NCBI GenBank assembly: GCA_000149265.1
Contig: CH003340.1
Span: forward strand, 135,366 to 199,365
Direction: 5' to 3'
Length of the DNA: 64,000 bases
DNA from: Ciona savignyi
Taxonomy: Eukaryota > Chordata > Ascidiacea > Phlebobranchia > Cionidae
Position 1 is the first letter of the stretch; every line of letters begins with the position of its first letter. Below, piece by piece: positions 23,690 to 33,892 of this stretch. Below the pieces are notes generated by a model. It had not been told where the DNA came from. It did no database searches and saw nothing but the letters and a program-made list of their open reading frames with translations. The translations under genes were made by a program, and so were the position numbers.

Positions 23690-25006
23690 GTCTGGTGCAG
23701 TTTTCTATAAACAAACCCCCTTCGAGCTAGTTTACTGATTGCGCCACGTCAAAGGAAGTTTCGTGCCATATAAAATCCCATTTTGACCTTGTTTTTTTCT
23801 TTGTAGTCCCATTAGAGGTTTATCATATGACCGGCTTATCTTGACAACGGTTGGTAACCGAAAACATTGTTGATATTAGAAAATAGACAGTTACGGTTTA
23901 AAAACCTGCGTGTGAATATGTTAAATATTTTTTAATCAAATTAGAACAGACATGTTGTAGTAATGTAAGCCGATCAACACACGTATTTTTATAAAACAAG
24001 AACGTCACGTTTTTTTATTATACTTAATTTAAAGCAGCAATTTCTTGTTGAATTGGTTTTATAGGTTGCAACTTAGATGACAAAACATAGTTGACAATTG
24101 CAGGAAATCTAGCGACATCTTATTGCAACCAAGTGCATACTCGGAACTAAAACGCTCAATTTAATACATTAATTGTCATTGTATATTCAGTCTTATTATG
24201 GTGCGTATATCCTAAGTATGAGAGACAGCCAATATAATTCACTTTCTTGGTGAGTCTTAAAGGGAAAAAAATCGGAATATAAAATAAGTTTCAACAAGAC
24301 AGTGTCAACCGCACGTGTTTGCCGCCACTATTTTTAAAACCCATTATGACTCTGCTTTATATGTTTATGTGATACATAAAATATCGATTCCTTGTTTTCT
24401 AGTGTTATAATTGGCTTAACTTTATGCAAGCAGAAAGTAATGGGTTTACGAGTTACCAGATTCTGTATATGTGAACAGTATCATTATAACATATTAGCAC
24501 CATTAATACACAATGAAAATAATAAAACTACGGTTTATTGGGATAAGTATAATGCATTAGAATAACAAATGTTACAAGGTTTGTTCGTCAAAACATTATA
24601 CGTTTAAGTGCATCAGCACTATTTTCTACGAATTTCAGTGACGCATATTTATTTTCTCTGATAAAATAATGGGTCCGTGGTACAATAATCGCGATACGCA
24701 TTTATTAGTATCGTAGCTGAGTTCATAGAATATAGTATCGCGATTAACGATATATTGTTGCAGCCCTAATAGAGACGGAACATCGCTTAATATACCCATG
24801 CTGATTATCGACATAAAACGTATAATTAACCTTTTTGGTATTACTATTTATTCTCTTCTTATTTGGTATTCGATTTGGTAAAAGTTGGGCGGTTAAGTAG
24901 CTTGGCTTCGTGATGCATATTGACTAGCAGTATATATATATAAAAAGGTTACAAAAACATACTATTGTAAAATAAATTCAGCACACAACAATACTATGCC
25001 CCTTGT
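23690..25006. other. Intergenic, AT-rich
   Basis: I see no exon on either strand. It holds a small MITE-like fragment (24668-24767) and TA-rich runs near 24931. Confidence 0.5.
24668..24767. mobile_element. MITE-like fragment with GCAGCCCTA end
   Basis: TAATCGCGATAC and its complement GTATCGCGATTA form an inverted pair, and the 3' end TTGTTGCAGCCCTA resembles hAT-type termini. The 5' end is eroded and no target duplication is seen. Confidence 0.4.
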
Positions 25007-25291
25007 CCGATCGGTTAGCCTGGCGGTTAAGTGCGTCGCCTTTAAATCATAAGGTTGCAGGTGCGAAACTGGTCGCTAGCTAGTTGGTCGTGTCCTTGGG
25101 CAAGGCACTTTATGGACATTGCCTGAACCCAGCGGAATGGGTTCTACCAAATTGAAGAAATGCGTCTATCATATACAACATACTGAAATAGCTCTGGTAA
25201 CCCGACGATGGGCGCGAGATGATCTGACGATTGCCCGTGTGTTAACCCCCTTGGTTTTTCCATTCACGGTGATAAACATGAATATCCCTCC
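25007..25291 (+). mobile_element. Full-length tRNA-derived SINE
   Basis: The head GATCGGTTAGCCTGGCGG (A-box-like) is followed by CAGGTGCGAAACTGGTCG, the core TCGTGTCCTTGGGC and the tail GATAAACATGAATATCC. Confidence 0.78.
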
Positions 25292-26169
25292 TTTCATTTT
25301 CGCTTGGACCAGTGATGGTGTACATGGCAGATAGCCGATAGGTAAGCCGGATAATTTCTCAGGGTGAAACACGTCAGTTGTGTCCTCATAGGCAAGCAAT
25401 ATCTGTATCTGTGCGGCCGAACGGTTTAGGCGAACAATATACACATACCAATTCCATACAAAAAGGTCCTATCTTTAATTCAAGGAGTTCTTGAGGTAAA
25501 TCGCAGGGAAACAATTCTCGCTTTTCTTTGTGTATATAATCTTGATGCATGACTCACCTTTACCAGAAATAGGTGTTTATATATATATATATATAGCACG
25601 AGTGACACAGGTCTTTAATTTTGTTTATTTATTTAAGAATTTAAAATATCTCGCTTTGGTAATTGCAGTAAACCATATATTAAAACCGTAAAATGTCCAG
25701 AAGAAATGAGGTCAATATAATCTTATTATTAGTGTAAACTCTTTCGTGTTACTGTGTTAAATATTAGTAGGCTATAAACAATATAGTGGCTTTAAATTTG
25801 TCACGTGCAAATAATATGAATTTTACCTGAAGTCTTCGGTAAAATGACCAAATTTATTTAAGTAGACATGACAGACAGTGTTTTTCATTTGCTTTTTTTA
25901 CATATAAATATAATATTTAAAACCAATATTAAAAGTTGAAAAAATATGTTTTTTTCATAATTATCCATTAAAAATAAATCGCAGGATCGAAAAACTTTTA
26001 CAGTATATAAAACCCTAGCTACTGAATATGTAAAATCGATATTTTAAATATAAAAAGCAAGCGAGATCCGGCGTCTGTAAGGACTCTATGAACATAGGCC
26101 GATTTGGTGGATTTGTAATTTTTATAGCATCGGGAAAATGAACATGGTTAAATATAGTATAGTAGAATT
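25292..26169. other. Intergenic region downstream of 7TM receptor gene
   Basis: I see no gene here. TTTATT at 25853 could be a minus-strand polyadenylation signal for the receptor. A (TA)n run lies at about 25579-25597. Confidence 0.45.
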
Positions 26170-27336
26170 CTACACCGTGCTTTCCTCGCGAACCGATGGC
26201 GGAGACCCCGAGTTCATGTGGGTTGACGTTGCGTCAGTTGGGGCAGTCGTTTTCTTCACACAGAACGAGAATATCATTGTCTTGTAGTTCTCGAACGATA
26301 GGATAATGGAGATGACGTTTATCAACAAACTGATGTCGTACGTCATGTAGCCAAAGTTTCTTGAACCATCTTTCGCTATCACAAATGTCGAAATGACCAT
26401 AGCTATAATATCACTAATGAGGCATATACTGGCGAAGATAACGGACCTTTGGAGGATGCGAACTACCCGGTTGCTTGGCCGGGAATTTCGCTTTGATCCC
26501 CGGCCACTGACGACTGATGTTGTCGATTGCGTTCGTGAATGATGAGCGAGGGATTTCGTTCGTCCCTTTGTGATTTCTAGAACCTTAGGCTCAGCAGTTG
26601 AGTAAAAACATTTTAGAAACGTAACGCACCCCCTACTGCCCTTGATATGTTGACGAAGGGGTAAGATAAATAAGCCCACCAACATGATCTGTGCTACTGC
26701 TGTAATCACGGCAGCAATAAGGTTTAAATAGTTTGTTGTTGGGTTCTTGTTTTCACATCCAAAGTATCCAGACTTTGCAGTTAATGGGATGACGAACACA
26801 AATAAAGTTGTAAAACCAGCACCAAGTAGAAGTACAATGCTTAACCAGCTTAAAATGATGATTGGCTTGCTATGTGACTTTAACATCGTTGGATGTGTGT
26901 ATAACGCCCTCTGTCGCATCCACAAAAGCAAATATACGGGCATAAGTGCGAATAAATAAAGCGAAACCGTCGAGTCGCTTACTGGTTCGCACTCTCCATC
27001 GTATCCTGGTAAATATGTTGGGAGTGAAATAAACAAAATAGAAGAGCAGCAACGTCCCAACAATGTTACGGTAGATAGAACGGCAAGGATATAAACGACC
27101 CCGCCATTAAAATCACTTCCGCTACGTCTTCTGAATCGATTTGTTCTGACACCATAATAAAACAAAGACAAACCAAACCAAAATGTCGCCGATGCAATTA
27201 TCGCTTCAACAGTCAATGAAACAATAAATTGAACTTGAGATGTTTTCGGTATAATATTTCCGTGAGATACATTCTGCAGAGCTGGGTTGATTGTACTCCT
27301 GTCGTATTCTGGTGTTGACGAGTAATTGCTTTCCAT
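26170..27336 (-). CDS. Orphan seven-transmembrane receptor, intronless
   Basis: A single exon of 388 codons starts at the ATG at 27336. An extracellular N-terminus with N-glycosylation sites (NYS, NVS) precedes seven hydrophobic helices at about residues 35-60, 75-102, 120-142, 158-184, 200-225, 300-325 and 333-355. The third helix ends LLLWMRQRALY in place of a DRY motif, and the seventh lacks NPxxY, so it is not a typical rhodopsin-class receptor. Intracellular loop 3 is long and Ser/Arg/Lys-rich. The C-terminus ends in ESTV, a possible class I PDZ-binding motif. It belongs to a locally duplicated family; a broken copy lies at 20975-22086. I do not recognise the family, and a lineage-specific one is likely. 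Confidence 0.75.
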   Translation of the reverse strand: MESNYSSTPEYDRSTINPALQNVSHGNIIPKTSQVQFIVSLTVEAIIASATFWFGLSLFYYGVRTNRFRRRSGSDFNGGVVYILAVLSTVTLLGRCCSSILFISLPTYLPGYDGECEPVSDSTVSLYLFALMPVYLLLWMRQRALYTHPTMLKSHSKPIIILSWLSIVLLLGAGFTTLFVFVIPLTAKSGYFGCENKNPTTNYLNLIAAVITAVAQIMLVGLFILPLRQHIKGSRGCVTFLKCFYSTAEPKVLEITKGRTKSLAHHSRTQSTTSVVSGRGSKRNSRPSNRVVRILQRSVIFASICLISDIIAMVISTFVIAKDGSRNFGYMTYDISLLINVISIILSFENYKTMIFSFCVKKTTAPTDATSTHMNSGSPPSVREESTV

Positions 27337-27715
27337 ATCTTTATTATTACTTTCTTTGTTGTCTACAGGTTACTAATCTTAATGTTCTGCAATTAAACTG
27401 AGCACGACTTTACAGATAATGACTATTTTGTGTTTAGTATTTACAAAGTTTACGCGTGGGTATAGTAGTTACGCAAATCTTTAGTCATTAAAGCGTTGGC
27501 GATCTTAATTATAATTGAATTATAATTAAATCCCTTCCATAATATACATACAGACCACATGAATCATGCAAAAGTAATATGTTTTCGACGTGAAAAAGCA
27601 AGTAGGCTGTCAGTAATTATGTAATGTCAAAACTTGCGTAATTTACTGTATTCACTTCTCGGTTTCTGTATGAAGCGCACAAACATTACTAATTTTCTAA
27701 ATTATTTTCATCTAG
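27337..27715. other. Upstream region of 7TM receptor gene
   Basis: About 200 bases next to the receptor start are homologous to the region upstream of the broken copy (22087-22320), so the putative promoter was part of the duplication. I see no coding sequence. Confidence 0.5.
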
Positions 27716-27886
27716 AACCGGTATACTTTTAAATGGGCAAAGCTTAGTACTAATGATCGCCGATGAATGGCGTAAAAATAAAGATGACAAGGAAGTCCAT
27801 ATTAATAGTCAACCTGTCAAACCTTTAAACGACTCATTGCTAAAAGTAGTAAACGACTTGGGTTTAACCTGTTTAGTAGGGCCGAG
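27716..27886 (+). CDS. Possible internal exon of an unrecognised gene
   Basis: An open stretch of about 56 codons lies between a good acceptor (TTTTCATCTAG) and a donor (GAGGTAGGT). It contains GILLNGQSLVLMIADEWR and LLKVVNDLGLTCLVGP and looks coding in composition. I find no firm partner exon. An open frame at 28753-28941 (KAWGVWEAK) and another at about 28968-29071 (IKKIHPWQYGE, donor AAAAGGTGACA) may belong to the same gene or to a decayed one. Family unknown. Confidence 0.35.
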
Positions 27887-30056
27887 GTAGGTAAAAGTTA
27901 ACAATTCAATGGGCTCTGATGCAATAAAAATTTGCAGTAGTGTTTTGGTGACGCGTTGTCACGGATGTCAATATGCATCCACGCATTCCGTGTTGCTCCA
28001 AATAGCTTTTTACTGTCTTGAAAAAGTGCCTGAAAATACGAGGCGGTTGCTCATTATGACAACAGAGGCATGTGGTTGTGAAGTTGGGTATATTTTATGT
28101 GATTTAAAATCAAAACTGCGATTCGTTGTAAAATTGTTTTTTTTTTCGTTTTACTCGGTGGCATGGAATATAGGCCTTATAGGTCTGGTCACTTTAACTT
28201 ATTACAGGGATTTTTTAGGGATCTTAAATAAAGATTTATTTCTGATTAAAGAATTGATTTTGACCTACCCTTTAACATATACAATTTACATAACATATAT
28301 ATATATATATAGTTAAGCCCAATTTGTTGTTCGAAATGTCCGTCTTGTCTATTAAACTGTTTTTTAATGGAAAATGTGTTCTTTTTTTAGAGTTTTATTA
28401 ACACTAAAAGGGTTGTTTATTTAAAATGTCTTGTTTTTATCGACAGTTGGTAACTATTTGAGAAAGCACAGTCGGTAACTAAGTAAGAAGAATATCGGCG
28501 ATTTTTTGTACCGCCGTGTGGCCGAATGGTTAACGCGACGAATACATATACCGACTTACATACAAAAAACGGTCTAGGCAACGAATCCGTTATGGGTTCG
28601 TGTGCAAAACACACTAGCTCTGAGCCTTAATAATATGTGGTTTAATACATCACCACTTACACACGACTGGTTACTGGACATTATGACCGTGATCTCTTCG
28701 ATTTGATCCCAGGTAAAACCCAAAAGGTTTTGCTTGTAAAATAAATGTGTTTGAAGCAAAAAAAGCATGGGGAGTGTGGGAAGCAAAAAGGTCTTCTGTT
28801 GCGATAAACAATTTGTTAAATCCGAATGCACTAGTATCTAACGCAGAATCGGGCCAAAAAATTAAACGAATTTATAACGTTGGAAGAGCCATAAATGGCA
28901 CATCTAAAATAATCACAGTCCTACTTCAGAATAATAAATAATACTAAGTGCCTAGAGACGTTTTGGAAACTCGTGAACCTGCCTGCATGATTTCCAAAGC
29001 TGTGGCAGAATATTTCTTATCTGCGCCAATAAAAAAGATCCACCCATGGCAATATGGCGAGAATAAAAGGTGACAAAAGAGAGTCACTATTAATATCATT
29101 TAGTCTGGGTTAGTATAGAGAAGTTGTATATACCAAAGATATTTTTATAATTATGCATTGTATTAAATACACCACCTGAACTATATGCTACAAGAGTACA
29201 GCCCGAACTTATTTCAGTAACAACTTTCAGTCCAAACATTTCTTTAGGAATCGCCAAACGGTGGCATTTAACGCTAGCGGCGCAGTTGTTCTATGGTGCT
29301 GAGTCATAGAAGTCGTAAGCGCTATATTTGCATTTTGCGATGGTGCAAGGATAAAGTTGCATAGGTTCTTCCGTATAAAGGTAGACAAGGTAGTTTAGTG
29401 TAAATTAGTGCTTTGATCATTAATGGACAATAGTGTAACGTTAAGTTTGCACGCAGAGAGTTTTAACTCAATAAATAGTATAGTTTATATTTTTAACTAT
29501 CTTAACGTACAACACATGACTAAGATTCTATTATCCATCATAATAGTTTCGTTGCTTTTTCCTCTTAATCCCTTTTTTATTAACGGCCACAATAATCGTT
29601 TTTATTAATCTGCCATCCATAGAATGAAAACAAATTATCATGATCTGAATAAAACTAAAGTTATTTATAAGTAATCTGATTTTTAAAAATTTATATTGTG
29701 ATGACTTGCCCTTATCTCTCTTATATTTTTGCTTGGGAAACTTTACATTATGACGTTGTTTGTGAAACTGAGGTTAGTGTTAAGGCCGGGGTTTGAGTTA
29801 GAGTTAGTTCTGGAGTTACGATTAGTGTTTAGGGCAGGATTTGAAATAATTCCCATTGTTTTAAGACGCAGTTTCTTTGATATACTACTTCCGTCTTTTA
29901 CTCATTTTAGTCCTTTATGGCCTACCCATTGCAATTGTTTATAATTAATTATAAAGTTGACCATAATTTTTCTTTCTGATTCAGACAACAACACATAATA
30001 AGTATTGGTATAGTGTTTAACATGATCTAACAGTTTGTCTTTAAGTAAGTTAAAGA
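27887..30056. other. Mostly noncoding region before FBXO3
   Basis: Apart from the weak exon-like frames near 28753-29071 and a short SINE at 28511, I see nothing supported. The frame starting at 27909 shows no family motif. Confidence 0.4.
28511..28609 (+). mobile_element. Short tRNA-like SINE
   Basis: GTGTGGCCGAATGGTTAACG (A-box region), ACATATACCGACTTACATAC and ATGGGTTCGTGTGCAAAAC (B-box region) match the family at 20738, 33792 and 47714. Confidence 0.65.
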
Positions 30057-31250
30057 ATGACTTTACATACTCTACCCGAAGTTGTATTAGTAAAGATTTT
30101 GGAATTTCTTGACCATAGTGATGTCCTTCATGTTGGAGAAGTTTGCAAGTTACTGCAGCAGACCACTAATTTAAACACTGTTTGGCACTCGCGTTGCAGA
30201 AAAACATGGTTACTCGAAAGTCTTCCAGAAGGATGTTGTTCGTGGAAAGACGCTTTCATATTGTACTACAATGAGTATGGAGAATTTATAAAATGTTACT
30301 CAACAATACGATCTCTTTGGAACAAAGTTGAAGTTTGGCTGGAGAAAAACAACCCAGATATTTTCCACTCCTTACAGCCCGGCATTAAAAAGGAGGTTTT
30401 TACTGAATTTGAGCGTAATCATGAAATACATTTTCCCGATGATTACAAACTTTTCTATCGAATACATAATGGTCAAGTGAATACGCAATCTGGCTTGTTT
30501 GGGTCCCTTTTAGCTGGATCAAGTAATGATGTATGTGTGCGATGTTTTAGGCCATTTGAGGAGTTGGTAAATATTTTTGAACACGGTTCTGGTCAATTCC
30601 CAATATTTGGGGATTTAGATATATATTCCTATTTTAAAATAAGCTTATCAGTATTAGATCATGCTACTTTCGCTTGTACAAAAGTAAATTCATTTAAACT
30701 AATCGCTAAACCTTATATCAAAATAGGAAGTGAACCAAAAGTTCATATTCTTGCAAACTCGTTTACTGAATGGATTCAAAGTTATTTCGGAAAATTAATG
30801 TCTGGACATTTTCCTGTGCTTCACAGCCAGTTTCTACTCTATGATTCGGACACAGAGGTAACATACACATCACACTCAATTACGGTTTCAGTACGCTGGG
30901 TATTTTTACCATCTATAACATATGCAACATCTAGTTATGGGTACCGGGTTAAAATGTCAATGGCTGAAGATGCTCCACCATCAAAAGCGTGTCAGCTAGT
31001 TAGCAGGCACTGGATTATAACAACTGAAAGTGGCAAAACAGAATTGGTGAATGGACCTGGAGTGGTTGGGAAATACCCCATTATGAGACCTGGTACTAGT
31101 TTCTCCTGGAACAGTTTTACATCTTTTGTCACAAATTGTGGGTCAATGAAAGGCCATTTTACCATGGAATTGTTGTCTGATCCCAGTACCACTGTAAATA
31201 TTATTTGCCCGCAGTTTAAGATGAAACCGTTTTTTTTATCACAACAGTGA
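30057..31250 (+). CDS. FBXO3: F-box only protein 3
   Basis: This intronless gene encodes 397 residues and is the substrate receptor of an SCF ubiquitin ligase. Three domains are visible: an N-terminal F-box (TLPEVVLVKILEFLDHSDVL, about residues 3-45), a central SUKH/SMI1-KNR4 domain (HFPDDYKLFYRIHNGQV, about 110-250), and a C-terminal ApaG/DUF525 domain (about 265-395, with RHWIITT and GVVGKYPIMRPGTSFSWNSF). The order and length match vertebrate FBXO3 (about 471 residues) except that its C-terminal acidic tail is absent. The start ATG follows AAAGA. Vertebrate FBXO3 has many introns, so the single exon here suggests a retroposed or intron-stripped copy that is still intact. Confidence 0.93.
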   Translation: MTLHTLPEVVLVKILEFLDHSDVLHVGEVCKLLQQTTNLNTVWHSRCRKTWLLESLPEGCCSWKDAFILYYNEYGEFIKCYSTIRSLWNKVEVWLEKNNPDIFHSLQPGIKKEVFTEFERNHEIHFPDDYKLFYRIHNGQVNTQSGLFGSLLAGSSNDVCVRCFRPFEELVNIFEHGSGQFPIFGDLDIYSYFKISLSVLDHATFACTKVNSFKLIAKPYIKIGSEPKVHILANSFTEWIQSYFGKLMSGHFPVLHSQFLLYDSDTEVTYTSHSITVSVRWVFLPSITYATSSYGYRVKMSMAEDAPPSKACQLVSRHWIITTESGKTELVNGPGVVGKYPIMRPGTSFSWNSFTSFVTNCGSMKGHFTMELLSDPSTTVNIICPQFKMKPFFLSQQ

Positions 31251-32076
31251 CTAAAAGTATGTAGCAATTGCGTGCCAACGTTGTAATTTTTTATAGTCTT
31301 TGGTCCAATGCCTGTTTATAGTATTTGCTGGTGTGCCTTTTAAATCTTAATAGACAGTTGCAATTGTGAAATACAAAGAACAGCCAATTCAAAGTAAATT
31401 ATTTTAGAAATATGTTAAACCTGACATACAACACTCGTAGTCATAAAAACATGATTAGTGTGAAAGATTTTAAAATTGATCCAATTACTATTAAATATAG
31501 TCAATCTAGCTGTTTTTCTTGTAAGTGACTTTTATTAATATTGTGTCAAAAATGCTTTATTTGACAAATTTGGATGTCATAACTTTGTCATTTGTTAGAC
31601 TGCTGTATTATTATTAGTTTTTTTATTAAAAACACCATAACATCTGTATTCTATACTTGAAGTAGTCACCTTTGGACTTTCATTCAACTAAATTATGCAG
31701 TTTTACTTCCTTTGACCATAATCAAATTAGAGAAAACACAGCATTTATATAATTTGTTTTAAATTAATCATAAACTGGAATCTTTTAACATCTTAATCAC
31801 CTTATAGTTCTGTACAATCTTCTGTTATCGTAGAATTCGCTGACGTGTTCTGAATATACATAATTACATAGAGAACAACTAAATCCTGTGATGGTTTGTG
31901 TGAAACCAGTACCATGGCAGTCCATTGAACTTATACGTATGGCCACGGTCTTTTTTAGCCCAACAATTAACTTAAGACTCCTAAAATGTTAAGTTATCAA
32001 ACTCACACCCTGCAACAAACAAAGAATTAAGAAAATATAGAATAGTTATAAAACCTTACATACCAGTACCACCATT
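31251..32076. other. 3' flank of FBXO3, no gene seen
   Basis: AT-rich sequence that presumably includes the FBXO3 3' UTR. I see no clear AATAAA signal and no coding stretch. Confidence 0.45.
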
Positions 32077-32220
32077 TTATATTTGCTTAGTACGTCGTGA
32101 AATTTGTCCGCTGGGTTGGAATGGTGCTAATGCTCCTTCGTTTTCCCACCAAGGACGAAAAAGTGGATGCTGATCTATCGTCATTACCAGTATGAGGATG
32201 ATAAGTATCGCAATACGCAT
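32077..32220 (-). CDS. Possible secreted microprotein, 47 residues
   Basis: A minus-strand frame starts at the ATG at 32220 and ends at TAA (32077). It begins with MRIAILIILILVMTIDQ, a strong hydrophobic signal or anchor. A short polar part with FRPWWENEG and a basic C-terminus (SRRTK) follows. The arrangement resembles a small secreted peptide precursor or single-pass microprotein. No homologue is recognised. The frame may be a chance ORF or part of a longer spliced gene. Confidence 0.3.
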   Translation of the reverse strand: MRIAILIILILVMTIDQHPLFRPWWENEGALAPFQPSGQISRRTKQI

Positions 32221-33140
32221 TTGGTAACTAAGAATCTGACAATCTTGTTAACATATTTTTGAAAATGTGAAAAACGGCAAGAAAAAGTTACCATGCACTA
32301 TAGAAAGGTTTGTGTTCGCATGTATTGGATGTACAATTAAAGAGTAAATTCTGTCAGGGGAATTCCCGACATAGCCGATAGTATGACGGTTGTCTTCCCG
32401 CACCTTCACTGATTTTACCACATAGTATTCTTTACTAACCAATATTTTGGGAGTCCTAAAGAATATTCAATTTAAACCGTAAACAAAGTTTTGATGTATA
32501 ATTTACACTAAGAACAAACAATTGCCGTAATTTACTTCAGGAATCGTTTAAATTGAAATATATACGTATTATATAAAGCAATAATTACCACCTATAAATA
32601 AGATTTAAACACTCAAACCAACATAAATGTATAGAGTCTTTGAATACGCATGAAAAAGTTTAAAGGCCCTTTAGATGGCGTATAACCAATTAAGACCTCT
32701 ATGAACGGCAGGATGTGACGAGTGGTACCCTCCATGAGTCATTGTTTTTAAACGAGTGTTTTGCTGAGTAACAATGGTGGTGATTCCCCAGTGTTTGTTT
32801 GGTTGAAAGCAGCATGTGCTAGGCTGCGCGCCGGTGTTCTCGTTTAGCTGTAAAGTTTTGTAATCGTGGAGCAGTGCTTTGTAAAATAAAGGTGTTGATT
32901 GTGCATCTGCTAGCTGTTTGTTGGAAAAAAAGTTGCCGATGTACGAGGGGGTATGGGCTCAAAATTTTTAAACAAAATTTTGTAGGGTTTTCAGTTTAGG
33001 TTGCAGATCCAAGCTTTAATTTTAAATTGTGAAAAAATCTAAGACTTCCTATGTCAGGATTTTGAGTGACAGTCGTTTTTGTGAGGTCAGTTTGCATTGG
33101 AGAGATAGGGAAAATAATTAGTTGAACGCCTCCTTTAGCC

Positions 33141-33177
33141 GGAGATATATAAACAAATCTCTTGCTTATATATCTCC
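33141..33177. repeat. Perfect 12-bp hairpin
   Basis: GGAGATATATAA and its exact complement TTATATATCTCC flank a loop of about 13 bases. It may be a transposon relic or a structured RNA. Confidence 0.5.
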
Positions 33178-33791
33178 GCTTTACCCACCTTGAACCGTTT
33201 TCGGGGGAATCCATCAAAACTCAACATTACTCAATTCGGTGTTCAGTTTAATTAAATGTCCCATAATAACGGAAATAAAATTAACTACAAAACTTAACGT
33301 TTTAGAGGTCGTATGTAATATGTATTAGATATGCAGTGAAAAATTTATGGTAGGTAAATCACGTCAAGGGACGGCCTTAATTACTCCGCACTTTCGATCG
33401 CTTTGTAGCCAATATTCTCGAAAAAGAGTATGAAATAAAATTATTCTTTTTTTCTTTAAAAATTACCCATAATATAATAAATAATAAAATATAATACATT
33501 ATTACCATGTGTATAAAAATAGCCTGCCACGCTGGCATAAATAAACAGAAAATTTAAATACGAGCAAAAACTGCAGGCCATTATCCACCTTTAATCGTTT
33601 TCCCATAAATTTCCTTAAGCAGAAAGGTAAGAAATACTCAATTAAGGTCAAACTATTATAGGTGTTTATAGCTACTTTGTAATGTTGTTAGGATTTTTAT
33701 GTTTTATTGTTTCAATTTCAATGAATTGTGGCTTCATTCTGTACGCATTGCCACTGTTTGGATCAACTCTTTTTTTTTTTTTTTTTTACTG

Positions 33792-33892
33792 AGCAAAGTT
33801 TTGAAGCCATGGTGGGCTCGTTACTAGGACCGTTTTTTGTTTATAAAAGTCGGTATATGTATCGGTCGCGTTAACCATTTGGCCACACGACC
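33792..33892 (-). mobile_element. Short tRNA-like SINE
   Basis: The reverse complement reads GTGTGGCCAAATGGTTAACG, then CATATACCGACTTTTAT, matching the other short SINE copies. The adjacent poly-T on the plus strand could be its A-rich tail. Confidence 0.62.
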
